Translations under genes and position numbers: made by a program
Notes under the pieces: generated by a model
Seen by the model: the letters and a program-made list of their open reading frames with translations, nothing else
What the model was told of the DNA's origin: nothing
The model's database searches: none
Shown here: positions 16,071-24,561 of the stretch, piece after piece
Layout: every line of letters begins with the position of its first letter
Numbering within the stretch: the stretch's first letter is position 1
Source of the DNA: Chloroflexota bacterium
GTDB taxonomy: Bacteria; Chloroflexota; Dehalococcoidia; Lucifugimonadales; UBA3495
NCBI GenBank assembly: GCA_009840165.1
Contig: VXOG01000036.1
Span: forward strand, 1 to 64,000
Direction of reading: 5' to 3'
Length of the DNA stretch: 64,000 nt

Positions 16071-17477
16071 TTACCGGGCGTAGCGGTAGCCGCCGGCGGG
16101 AGTGCGGGCGCAGTTGAGGCGGCGGTTCAGGTGCAGGCCCTCGAGGACGAATTCCACCGCCGATGCCTGGACCTCGGGCCGCTGGTCGTCGCCGGTGAGG
16201 CGGGACACTACCGGCGCAAGGCCGTCCACGTTGGCCAGTGCGGAAGCATAGGACTCTGATGGGACGTCGCTGCCGGTTTCCACGGCGTTGCCCAGGTCGA
16301 AGGACGTCACCACGTCGTCCAGTTCGTCCAGGTTGCAGTAACGGGTGAAGATGGCGAGAGAAGCGCGCTTGGTCAGGTCTTCCACCAGCCGGTCCTCGCG
16401 GCCTTCACCGAAGGTTTCCAGCTCGATCTTGCCGCCCAGGGACGCGATGAGGTACGGCAGGTCGCTGACGCGCGGGCAGGCGATGGACTCGCCCAGGCGG
16501 ATGCTGCGGCGCAGGGCGTTGCTGATGAGGGTCTCGTAGTTGGAGATGGACACGCGCACGCTGACGCCGGAGCGCTGGTTGATCTCGTTGCTGCCGCGGG
16601 CGCGGGCCGTAACCTCGGCCACGATCTCGGTCATAAAGGACGGTACGTACACCCGGTCTTCGTCGGGGAACAGGTTGCGCTCCTGCTCCATGATGTCGAT
16701 TTCTTCCTCGATGGTGCGCGGGTAGTGGGTGTGAATCTGCGCGCCGTATCGGTCCTTGAGGGGAGTAACGATGCGTCCCCGGTTGGTGTAGTCCTCGGGG
16801 TTGGCGGTGGCGACGACGAACACGTCCAGGGGCATGCGGATGCGGTAGCCCTTGATCTGGACGTCGCGCTCCTCCATGAGGTTGAACAGGCCCACCTGGA
16901 TGCGCTCCGCCAGGTCGGGCAACTCGTTGATGCAGAAGATGCCCCGGTTGGTGCGCGGCACCAGGCCGTAGTGGATGGCGGTTTCATCAGACAAGTGGCG
17001 CCCCTCGGCGACCTTGATGGGGTCGATTTCGCCGATGAGGTCGGCGATGGAGATGTCGGGCGTGGCCAGCTTTTCGGAGTATCGAAGGTCCCGCTGGATC
17101 CAGGCGATGGGTGCGGCGTCGCCCATTTCGGCGACGATGCGCTGTCCGTCGGGACTGATGGGGTGGTACGGGTCGTCGTTAAGCTCGCTGCCCTCAATGG
17201 TAGGAATGTGCTCGTCCAGCAGGTTCACCATCTCGCGGATGAGGCGGGTCTTGGCTTGGCCGCGCTCGCCCAGCAGGATGATGTCCTGGCCGGCCAGAAT
17301 GGCGTTTTCCAACTGGGGAATCACGGTCTGGTCGAAACCGACGATGCCGGGGAACACCGGCTCCTCAGCGCGGATCTTGGCGATCAGGTTGCGGCGGATT
17401 TCCTCGCGCACGGAAACGGTTTGATAGCCGCTGTCGCGCAGTTCGCCGAGGGTTGCGGGCAGGGAGTTGGTGGTCAT
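16071..17477 (-). CDS. AAA+ ATPase of the magnesium-chelatase ChlI/MoxR-like group
   Basis: A 468-residue protein. Walker A is LGERGQAKTRL (about residues 70-80) with Ala in place of the second conserved Gly. The Walker B equivalent reads GIFCINELPDL, with Asn before the conserved Glu. The sensor region VVATANPEDYTNRGRIVTPLKDRYG is typical of ChlI-like proteins. No vWA partner follows directly, though three vWA genes lie near 55 kb. Its role is unknown; it is not a true chlorophyll gene by context. Confidence 0.78.
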   Translation of the reverse strand: MTTNSLPATLGELRDSGYQTVSVREEIRRNLIAKIRAEEPVFPGIVGFDQTVIPQLENAILAGQDIILLGERGQAKTRLIREMVNLLDEHIPTIEGSELNDDPYHPISPDGQRIVAEMGDAAPIAWIQRDLRYSEKLATPDISIADLIGEIDPIKVAEGRHLSDETAIHYGLVPRTNRGIFCINELPDLAERIQVGLFNLMEERDVQIKGYRIRMPLDVFVVATANPEDYTNRGRIVTPLKDRYGAQIHTHYPRTIEEEIDIMEQERNLFPDEDRVYVPSFMTEIVAEVTARARGSNEINQRSGVSVRVSISNYETLISNALRRSIRLGESIACPRVSDLPYLIASLGGKIELETFGEGREDRLVEDLTKRASLAIFTRYCNLDELDDVVTSFDLGNAVETGSDVPSESYASALANVDGLAPVVSRLTGDDQRPEVQASAVEFVLEGLHLNRRLNCARTPAGGYRYAR

Positions 17478-17553
17478 GCAGACACGTCCTTTGATTCCGG
17501 ACGCTATCGCGCCCGGCTATGGTGTGCCGGCAGTATAGCAAACAAGGCAGGGT

Positions 17554-18006
17554 TCAACCCTGCCCGTGCTGTGCCACGAACCGCCGCAGGATTGCGACCG
17601 CGGCGCCGGCGTCAATGTCGCCCCGGCTGGGTGGTGCGCTTGGGTCAGCCTGGCGTAGCTCGGTTTCGGCGGCGTTTGACGTGTAGGACTCGTCAACCGT
17701 CAGAACGGGGATGTCGGCGGAGCGTTCCAGGACGCGGGCTAATGACTGGATTTTGCGAGCCTGCTCACCGGGGCGTCCGCGGGCGTCGTAGGGGATGCCG
17801 ACGATGATGGCCACGGCGTCGCGGCTGTTGGCGGCATTCAGAATGGCGGCGACGTCGGCGCGGCGGTTGCGTCGCTGGATGTGTCCCGCCGGCAGGATCA
17901 GCGAGCCGGGCGGGATGCTGACGGCGAGGCCGATGCGACGGTCGCCCACGTCGAGGGCGAGGAGGCGGCCGGCTTGGGGGAGGACTGCTGGATCATCTGC
18001 CACCAT
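17554..18006 (-). CDS. ruvX: Holliday junction resolvase-like / pre-16S rRNA nuclease
   Basis: A 150-residue YqgF-fold protein starting at MVADDP. LALDVGDRRIGLAVS and the later VDESYTSNAAE and DIDAGAAVAIL carry the acidic active-site residues. Members process the 5' end of 16S rRNA and/or resolve junctions. Its upstream region contains helically phased direct repeats (18046-18130). Confidence 0.88.
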   Translation of the reverse strand: MVADDPAVLPQAGRLLALDVGDRRIGLAVSIPPGSLILPAGHIQRRNRRADVAAILNAANSRDAVAIIVGIPYDARGRPGEQARKIQSLARVLERSADIPVLTVDESYTSNAAETELRQADPSAPPSRGDIDAGAAVAILRRFVAQHGQG

Positions 18007-18045
18007 GACGCTGAGGACACCCGTATCGCCCCACAATTTTAGAAG

Positions 18046-18130
18046 TCATTTCAGGGTCATTTCGCACTTTTTATACTGAAGTCATGCCAAATTTTGGATT
18101 TCATTTCCGACTCATTTCAGTTTCACTTCC
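18046..18130. repeat. 11-bp-phased TCATTTC direct repeats upstream of ruvX
   Basis: TCATTTC starts at 18046, 18057, 18101 and 18112, with a variant (TCACTTC) at 18123. All starts are multiples of 11 bases apart, so they face the same side of the helix. On the minus strand each reads GAAATGA. Two related GGAAATGA copies lie at 37545-37562. The rest of the 18007-18184 gap holds no gene. Operator, structural or decayed repeat are all possible. Confidence 0.5.
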
Positions 18131-18184
18131 GCACCGTTCAGTCCCATTGACACAAAAATAGCCGCGTCCGGTTCCCGCACCGGG

Positions 18185-18580
18185 TCAGGCGATTTGCAGT
18201 TCGGGGAAGTAGGTTGAGTAGAAGCCGTGATCTCTGCTCAGGAACGTTTCGGCGGTGGCGATGGCGTGGGCGCCGATGAGGAAGTCGGCAAGTATCCTGG
18301 TACGGGGGCCGCCGGCGCGTCGGTATTGTCCCCAGCGCAGCCCTGCGGTGTAGGCGATGTCCGAGTCTATTGGTGAAACCGTTGCGCCGACCGTGCGCAA
18401 TGCCGCGTCCAGGGAGTTTCGGCTTTCAAAGTTCGGGACCAGTTCCGCATACACGATGTCGCAAATAAGCAGTGGGCCGCGTTGGCGAGCGGCGCTTAGC
18501 AATGCTCTGGCTGTCGAGTTGGCAACTTCGTCCGGTAGGAATATGTCCACCAGGATGTTGGTATCAGCCGCTGTGGTCAC
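18185..18580 (-). CDS. vapC: PIN-domain toxin (VapC-like)
   Basis: A 131-residue protein starting with GTG at 18580, overlapping the antitoxin end by 17 bases. TAADTNILVDIF carries the first acidic residue; YAELVPNF, RILADFLIGAHA and FLSRDHGF complete the PIN signature. The longer open frame upstream is antisense-like and rejected. A VapBC pair with the following gene. Confidence 0.87.
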   Translation of the reverse strand: MTTAADTNILVDIFLPDEVANSTARALLSAARQRGPLLICDIVYAELVPNFESRNSLDAALRTVGATVSPIDSDIAYTAGLRWGQYRRAGGPRTRILADFLIGAHAIATAETFLSRDHGFYSTYFPELQIA

Positions 18581-18842
18581 TGTAATCTCTGCGGAGTTCG
18601 GCGGCGTAGTCATAGCCGCGAATTGCCGACAGATACGCGTCGGTGCCCCCGAACTCTTTAGCGGCCCAGCCTTCGCTCGCGATGCCAATAACGGCGTCAA
18701 TCGGATACTGTTCGGGATCCCGCTTGCGGATGAGCAGCCCTTCGTCCAAAAGCTCAAACTCAACGTGGACGTCGGGCGTGATGCCATAGCGTTCAAGCAG
18801 GACGAGAGGGATGGTGATTTGACCTTCTTTGGTGATGCGCAT
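18564..18842 (-). CDS. vapB: AbrB/MazE-type antitoxin (VapB)
   Basis: A 92-residue protein with an N-terminal swapped-hairpin DNA-binding domain (MRITKEGQITIPLVLLERYGI, about residues 1-45) and a C-terminal toxin-neutralising tail. It overlaps the PIN toxin gene by 17 bases. Likely autorepressor. Confidence 0.83.
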   Translation of the reverse strand: MRITKEGQITIPLVLLERYGITPDVHVEFELLDEGLLIRKRDPEQYPIDAVIGIASEGWAAKEFGGTDAYLSAIRGYDYAAELRRDYSDHSG

Positions 18843-18870
18843 GGCGTCCTCCTGCCGGCGAGTGTGTTTA

Positions 18871-21639
18871 TCAGTTTAGCGCATCCCGCACCAGGCCGTT
18901 CACTGCATCCAGCGCTGCGCCGAGGCGGTCGGGCTGGCGGCCGCCGGCCTGCGCGGATTCGGGGCGTCCGCCGCCGCCGCCGCCCATGAGCTTGGCGGAG
19001 TCGCGGGCGATGTTGCCAGCGTGCAGGCCGCGATCCACCAGGTCGGGGGTGACCATGGTTACGATCATGGGGGAGCCGTCGATCACGGCGCCCAAGGCGA
19101 TCACCACGCTGTCGAGTTTCTGCTTGAGGTAGTCGCCCATCTCCCGCATAGACTCCACGTTGTTGGCGGAGGTCACGGAGGCAACGAGCTTCACGCCGTC
19201 CACGTCGCGGACGCGGCCCAGCAGGGACTCGGCCTCGGCGCGCAGTCCGACGCGCTCGGTTTCGGCAAGGCGCCGGCGTAGTATGTCGGTGTCGGCCATG
19301 TAGGCGTCAAGCCGCGCTTCCAGCTCGCCGATGGGCGCCTGCAACTTCTGGGATATGGCCTGCAACGTTGCCGATTGCTGGACTACCAACTCCTCGGCGG
19401 CGCGTCCGGTGACTGCCTCGATGCGCCGCATCCCCCCGCCGATGCTGGACTCGCCGAGGACGACGAGGGTGCCCACCTGCCCGGTGGCGTGGACGTGAGT
19501 GCCGCCACAGACCTCGAAGCTGAACGGGTCGGCGTGGTCGTGTCCGTTGGAATTGGAGTCTGAGCCGGAGCCAGCCATGCGGACGACGCGCACCACGTCG
19601 CCGTAGCGGTCGCCAAAGAAGGCCAGCGCCCCCTCGCGTACGGCATCGGCGTAGGTGGTCTCGTGAGCGGTGACGGCCAGGTTTTCGCGGATTTTGTTGT
19701 TGGCGAGACTCTGGACGGCCAACTGTTCATCGGAAGTCATCGCGCCGACATGGTTGAAGTCGAACCGCAGCCGGCCGGTGTCGCACAGGGAGCCGGCCTG
19801 CCGCACGTGGGGGCCAAGGATGGAGCGCAGCGCGGCGTGGAGCAGGTGGGTGCCGCTATGGTTGCGAGATGCGTCCAGGCGGCGCTCGGCCTCAACCTGA
19901 GCGGTTACAGCGTCGCCCAGGGCGATGTCGCCCTCGGCTACCTTGCCGCGATGGACGATGAGGCCGGCCACCGGGCTTTGAGTATCTTCCACCTGCACCC
20001 GCCCGTTGGGGCCGGTGATTGTGCCGCGATCGCCGACCTGTCCGCCGCCCTCGGCGTAGAAGCAGGTCTCGGCCAGCACGATTTCGACTTGCTGCCCTCG
20101 GGTGGCCTGTCCCATGGCCTCGCCGTCGCGCAGGATGCCGAGGATGCGGGACTCGATGGATGTTTGGTAGTAGCCGTCGAAGGTGGTGTTGCCGGCGCCC
20201 AGATTCTCGTAGGCGGTGACGATCTCCATGCTGCCGGTGACCTGGTGGCCGGCGCGGTCGCGCTCGCGCTTGGCATCCATCTCGGCGTTGAAGCCGTCCA
20301 TATCCACGGACAGGCCGTACTCTCGCCGCCCGATCTCGTCCACCAGCTCCGGCGGGAAGCCGTAGGTATCGTAGAGGACGAAAGCATCGTTGCCGGAAAT
20401 GAATTGCATATCTTCCGGCGGAGTGGTGGTCAATATATTCCGCAGGATGTTGTTGCCGCGCTCGAAAGTTTCCGCAAACCGTTCCTCTTCGATTCCGACG
20501 ACGCGACGGATGAAGTCGCGGTTTTCGTCCAGCGCGGGGTAGGCAGCGGCGAAGCGGTCGATAACGGCAGAGGCAACCTCGGTCATAAAGGGGCCGTCGA
20601 GGCCAAGTTGCCGGCCGTAGCGGATGGCGCGGCGGATGATGCGGCGCAGCACGTAGCCGCGCTCGCTGTTGGAGGGCACCACGCCGTCGCTGATCAGGAC
20701 GGACGCGGCGCGGGCGTGCTCGGCGACCACGCGCAGGGCGTAGTCGGTATCCGCGTCGTCGCCATATTCACGACCCGTGAGCCGGCACACCGCGTCGATG
20801 ATGGGGCGGAACAGGTCGGTCTCATAGACGTTGGGCTTGTTTTGCAGCACGGCGGCGGCGCGTTCCAGGCCCATGCCGGTATCGACGCTGGGGGCGGGCA
20901 GCGGGGTGCGCACGCCTTCAAGGTCCTGGTAGAACTGCATGAACACCAGGTTCCACAGCTCGACGAAACGCTCGCAGTCGCAGTTGGGGTGGCATCCGCC
21001 CGGGTCGGCAGGTATGCCCTCGTCGGCCTCGCGGCGCAGCAGGATGGTCAGTTCGTCGGGGGTCATCATTTCGTCGGTTTCACGATGCTGGCCGATGCCC
21101 TTCTCCGCGCCGCCGTCGTAGTGCAGCTCGGAGCAGGGGCCGGTGGGCCCTTCCAGGCCGGCCGGTCCCCACCAATTGTCGCTGTTGCCGTAGCGATAGA
21201 TGCGCTCGGGCGGAATGCCGATTTCGTCGTGCCAGATGTCGTAGGCTTCGTCGTCGTCCAGGTGGACGGTGACGTACATGCGCTCCGGCTCCAGGCCAAA
21301 CAGGCCGGTGCAGAGATCCCATGCGAAGGCGACGGCGTCCTGCTTGAAGTAGTCGCCGATGCTGAAGTTGCCCAGCATCTCGAAGAAAGTGAGGTGCTTG
21401 TGGTCGCCCACCTCGTCGATGTCGGTGGTGCGGAAGGACTTCTGGCAGGAGGTGAGACGGCGACGGGGCGGGGTCTGCTCGCCCATGAAGAAGGGTTTGA
21501 AAGGCACCATGCCGGCGGAGGTGAAGAGCAGAGTGGGATCGCCGGCGGGAATCAAAGAAGCGGAAGGCATGTGCAGATGCTCTCGCTCCTCGAAAAATCG
21601 GATGAAAGAACTGCGGATGCTGTCGCCGGCGGTGTCCAT
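18871..21639 (-). CDS. alaS: alanyl-tRNA synthetase
   Basis: A 922-residue class II synthetase of normal length. The N-terminal catalytic domain has RSSFIRFFEEREHLHMPSAS and FFEMLGNFSIGDYFK. The editing domain has the zinc-binding SGTHLLHAAL and CGGTHVHATGQVG. The C-Ala domain near the end contains a run of six glycines (KLMGGGGGG). It charges tRNA-Ala. Upstream, TACAAT on the minus strand near 21690 may be a -10 box. It lies downstream of a DUF4276/ATPase cassette on the same strand. Confidence 0.97.
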   Translation of the reverse strand: MDTAGDSIRSSFIRFFEEREHLHMPSASLIPAGDPTLLFTSAGMVPFKPFFMGEQTPPRRRLTSCQKSFRTTDIDEVGDHKHLTFFEMLGNFSIGDYFKQDAVAFAWDLCTGLFGLEPERMYVTVHLDDDEAYDIWHDEIGIPPERIYRYGNSDNWWGPAGLEGPTGPCSELHYDGGAEKGIGQHRETDEMMTPDELTILLRREADEGIPADPGGCHPNCDCERFVELWNLVFMQFYQDLEGVRTPLPAPSVDTGMGLERAAAVLQNKPNVYETDLFRPIIDAVCRLTGREYGDDADTDYALRVVAEHARAASVLISDGVVPSNSERGYVLRRIIRRAIRYGRQLGLDGPFMTEVASAVIDRFAAAYPALDENRDFIRRVVGIEEERFAETFERGNNILRNILTTTPPEDMQFISGNDAFVLYDTYGFPPELVDEIGRREYGLSVDMDGFNAEMDAKRERDRAGHQVTGSMEIVTAYENLGAGNTTFDGYYQTSIESRILGILRDGEAMGQATRGQQVEIVLAETCFYAEGGGQVGDRGTITGPNGRVQVEDTQSPVAGLIVHRGKVAEGDIALGDAVTAQVEAERRLDASRNHSGTHLLHAALRSILGPHVRQAGSLCDTGRLRFDFNHVGAMTSDEQLAVQSLANNKIRENLAVTAHETTYADAVREGALAFFGDRYGDVVRVVRMAGSGSDSNSNGHDHADPFSFEVCGGTHVHATGQVGTLVVLGESSIGGGMRRIEAVTGRAAEELVVQQSATLQAISQKLQAPIGELEARLDAYMADTDILRRRLAETERVGLRAEAESLLGRVRDVDGVKLVASVTSANNVESMREMGDYLKQKLDSVVIALGAVIDGSPMIVTMVTPDLVDRGLHAGNIARDSAKLMGGGGGGRPESAQAGGRQPDRLGAALDAVNGLVRDALN

Positions 21640-21735
21640 AGGGGTTACGACTCCCGTGCATAGGGTTACGAATCAGGGCAGGCTACGATTGTAGGCACGC
21701 CGGCCGGCAGGGTCAACAACTGTCGTGAGCGTCTA

Positions 21736-22266
21736 TCAAGCAGCGGCGAGTTCGCGGAGGTAGTCGATAAGAAGCGCGAAGTTGGGGCAGGCGTTGTACA
21801 CCGTGTTGGGGTTGAGAAGATTCAGCAGTCCCACATCGTCGCGACCTTTCGAGTAACGTTGCTTTGCACAGTCACGGGTGGCGTTGCGGAGGGCGTTATC
21901 AATGTCCTGTATTGAAACTTCCTCGACGTTCCGGTTCCGGGGCAACGCGCTTTCGCGGAAGCCAGCGCCGAAATGGTTGCGCAGAGCATTCCGGTCAGCA
22001 ATGAACCACGCTTCCATCTTCTGCACCATGAAGAAAGGGTGATTAGACGGGCCTATTTGTGAGCGAATTCTGGATATTAGAGGGTGCAGTTCTTCGCCCT
22101 CGGAGTCGATCAGCAACATCGCGCTTTCGTCTTTCACGCATTGTTTGATGGCATCGTCCCTGGAGTTGCACGGGGTTACTTTGAGATCGATTGGGCCGGT
22201 GATTTTGCGGATGAATTGAGATATTGGCGCGCGCAGTCGTTTGTTGCCCTCCATGTAAAGCCGCAC
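21736..22266 (-). CDS. DUF4276 protein, partner of the ATPase at 22271-23482
   Basis: A 176-residue homologue of the gene at 8522. It has LYMEGN at the start, AMLLIDSEGEELHP near residue 75 and MVQKMEAWFIADRNAL. It starts four bases after the ATPase stop. Conserved acidic residues in the first two blocks suggest a metal-dependent nuclease of TOPRIM-like type, by inference. Confidence 0.75.
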   Translation of the reverse strand: MRLYMEGNKRLRAPISQFIRKITGPIDLKVTPCNSRDDAIKQCVKDESAMLLIDSEGEELHPLISRIRSQIGPSNHPFFMVQKMEAWFIADRNALRNHFGAGFRESALPRNRNVEEVSIQDIDNALRNATRDCAKQRYSKGRDDVGLLNLLNPNTVYNACPNFALLIDYLRELAAA

Positions 22267-22270
22267 GACA

Positions 22271-23482
22271 TCACCACCTGACGCCCTTTATGGCGCCGGA
22301 CATCCATATGTCTCCCAGATCGCGGTCGCCGTCGAACCAGTCCTCAACTTCTTTGTGAGACAGACGGTGAAACCAAGTTCCTTCTGTAGCGTCAATATCG
22401 CACACTACCACCGCTTCCGGTTCGGCGGAGAATCGGCCAATCAACCAGGGCGAGTGCGTTGTAACGATGATCTGGGTGCGCTCCGCCGCTTTTCGGAGCA
22501 GTTCGGCAACCAAGTCAACGGAGTCGGGGTGCATGGCGATTTCCGGCTCTTCGATGCAGATGAGCGGCGGCGGCTCCGGGTGGCACAGGATGGCCAGCAG
22601 CGCGATGAACCGGATGGTTCCGTCGGAGAGGCGGGATGCCGGCAGCGGGGTTGTAGTGCCTGCTTCTCGCACCGCTATACGGATGCTGCTGTCATGCACT
22701 GGGGTATGCAGGCTTTGGTACGATTCGTAAAACCGTTCCAGATATTCGTCCATCAATGCCCCCAGTCCTTGGCGCTCCCTTAAGTCGTTGACCACGAGGG
22801 CTAGGTTGCTGAAATCCTCTTCGAGAAAGTCAACGGGGCCGTCGGTAGGTTGCGAGCGGCGCGTTGGATTGGTAGGCCCAACCTGCCAGTCCCGATAAAT
22901 CCTGATACTGGCAAGGCGTCGGGCCGTAAGTGTTAGCGTCGGATAATTGATGGGGTCGCGTATCTCGCTCAATACTGACCTGCCGCGTCCGATGTTTTCA
23001 GGAGTCAGTTCGGTACGTATGGCATCGCTCAAGAAAGGAGAAGATTGGCTGTAAATACGTCCTTGGCCGTTCTGCATCTTGAAGAAGGAAAATGCACGTT
23101 TCCCATCTGGGGCCTCAATTGGAGTTTCGAGCCTTTCTGCGATCACGTGGTACGACTCTCTGTCGTTGCGTACTCCAAGAGACAGTTCGTACTCAAGAGG
23201 TGTATCCGGCGAGCCGTAATTGTCCAACATCGCCGTTACCTCGGGAAGACTGAACGTAGATCCCGAATTCCGCTCCGCATTCCGTACCCAATCCCCAATT
23301 GATCCGCTCCGGCGGAAATAACCGGGCAGATCAACCGGTAAAGCCTGCAACAGCGCGATAACGTCAATCAGGTTGGACTTTCCTGAGCCATTAGGGCCGA
23401 TGAGCACGTTCAGAGGCTGGAGGTCCAGCTTGGTGTCCTTGAACGACAGGATATTTCCGATGTGCAGCGAGTTGATCAGCAT
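22271..23482 (-). CDS. ABC/SMC-like AAA ATPase of a second ATPase-DUF4276 cassette
   Basis: A 403-residue ATPase. LNVLIGPNGSGKSNLIDVIALLQALP near residue 27 is Walker A, SRLSDGTIRFIALLAIL the signature region, PPLICIEEPEIAMHP Walker B and TTHSPWLIGRF the switch. It ends LGDIWMSGAIKGVRW, like the first cassette ATPase. The two ATPases are paralogues rather than copies. Same gene order and strand as cassette one. Confidence 0.82.
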   Translation of the reverse strand: MLINSLHIGNILSFKDTKLDLQPLNVLIGPNGSGKSNLIDVIALLQALPVDLPGYFRRSGSIGDWVRNAERNSGSTFSLPEVTAMLDNYGSPDTPLEYELSLGVRNDRESYHVIAERLETPIEAPDGKRAFSFFKMQNGQGRIYSQSSPFLSDAIRTELTPENIGRGRSVLSEIRDPINYPTLTLTARRLASIRIYRDWQVGPTNPTRRSQPTDGPVDFLEEDFSNLALVVNDLRERQGLGALMDEYLERFYESYQSLHTPVHDSSIRIAVREAGTTTPLPASRLSDGTIRFIALLAILCHPEPPPLICIEEPEIAMHPDSVDLVAELLRKAAERTQIIVTTHSPWLIGRFSAEPEAVVVCDIDATEGTWFHRLSHKEVEDWFDGDRDLGDIWMSGAIKGVRW

Positions 23483-23544
23483 GGCAACCCCCGCTGTATC
23501 AGCGCAAGGTGATTAGCAAGGCGTCAAAATGGAAATTTGACCTG

Positions 23545-24078
23545 TTACTTCGATTTGAACTCTCTTTCCAAAAAATCGGGGTCAGTGTTGGCGCAGTAGT
23601 GGAAAACGCCCACATGCCATGCGTCAGGTGGTACCCCAAGTTCCAGATCGTAGCGTGCGCGTTCTTCGATGCCTATGCAGTCGTACGACTCCTTGATGTG
23701 ATTCCACATCCCCCGGCAAAAATCCGCCTGTGCCCTGGTCCATCCGGTACGTTGGATCAGGACGTTGGTGTGGTATTCCATTGACCTCTTGTAATGCTCG
23801 ATTACGTCCTCGCTGGCCTGCTTGGCGGCAGGACTGTCCCGTGGTTGAAGGTTTGGGTTGTAGTATATTTCGTCCAACCGCAGCGTCAGTAGGGAGCCTT
23901 CATTGGTTTCTGCAATGGTCCAGGCGTTGAACGCATCGTTATAGCAATTAGTGTCCGGAGGCAAAGCTATGCGGGTCTCCGCGTCACGGTATGCTGCCAG
24001 CGTTTGGTGTTCTTGGGGAGTGCAAGCTGCAAACATGATGGCTGAGATGATTAGCACTGTGCAAACGGACTTGGTCAT
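23545..24078 (-). CDS. hypothetical lipoprotein
   Basis: A 177-residue protein with a 15-19 residue hydrophobic leader ending in a lipobox-like MFAAC (Cys at about residue 19). The mature part is polar with cysteines at about 45, 121, 134 and 165. No family was recognised. It stands alone between the ATPase cassette and the carboxymuconolactone decarboxylase-like gene. Confidence 0.6.
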   Translation of the reverse strand: MTKSVCTVLIISAIMFAACTPQEHQTLAAYRDAETRIALPPDTNCYNDAFNAWTIAETNEGSLLTLRLDEIYYNPNLQPRDSPAAKQASEDVIEHYKRSMEYHTNVLIQRTGWTRAQADFCRGMWNHIKESYDCIGIEERARYDLELGVPPDAWHVGVFHYCANTDPDFLEREFKSK

Positions 24079-24105
24079 GGTAATCGCCCTTGAATGTCGG
24101 CCGAC

Positions 24106-24480
24106 TCAGTACTCGAAGCCCGTTTCGGCGGCCCAGGCTTGTACGCCGCGGCGGAAGGCGAGGGCGCCCATGGGGGCGATTACCGCCTGCATGGCTTCCA
24201 GGATTTCGCGGGGCGTTGCGCCCTCGGCCAGCGCGACCTTCATGTGCGCCTGGATCTGCTCCTGGTCGGCGCGCAGGGCGACCTCTACGACGATTTGCAG
24301 CAGCTCCTTGGTCTTGCGGTCCAGGAGGCGCTGGCCGGTGTAGGTGGCCTCGATGAACTCGCCGTACTTTTGCGTCCATTCTGGGTCGGCCAGAGCGTTG
24401 ATACGGTGCATCTCCAGGGTGTAGCCGCGAGTCTGGGCGGCCTCGTCGATCAGGCGTTGGGCGTCTTGGTTGGTGGACAT
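24106..24480 (-). CDS. carboxymuconolactone decarboxylase family protein
   Basis: A 124-residue all-helical protein with the core LLDRKTKELLQIVVEVALRADQEQIQAHMKVALAEGATPREILEAM, which fits the CMD/AhpD fold. The CxxC of AhpD-type peroxidase partners is missing, so an alkyl-hydroperoxidase role is unlikely. Substrate unknown. Confidence 0.82.
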   Translation of the reverse strand: MSTNQDAQRLIDEAAQTRGYTLEMHRINALADPEWTQKYGEFIEATYTGQRLLDRKTKELLQIVVEVALRADQEQIQAHMKVALAEGATPREILEAMQAVIAPMGALAFRRGVQAWAAETGFEY

Positions 24481-24502
24481 GGTTGAATCCTCTCCATTCT
24501 GG

Positions 24503-24522
24503 ATTCCCGCGAAAGCGGGAAT
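24503..24522. repeat. hairpin repeat ATTCCCGC-GAAA-GCGGGAAT
   Basis: An 8-bp perfect stem with a GAAA tetraloop, followed by two copies of GCGGGAATGACGGTTG (24515-24530 and 24535-24550). It lies in the gap between the CMD and SIS genes and resembles a widely dispersed intergenic repeat. Confidence 0.65.
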
Positions 24523-24561
24523 GACGGTTGTGCTGCGGGAATGACGGTTGGGCGTTGGGAT

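Noticed and set aside
19663..21663. 666-codon open frame on the plus strand
   Set aside because: Antisense to alaS; high-GC codon bias keeps the opposite frame open. No recognisable protein motif.
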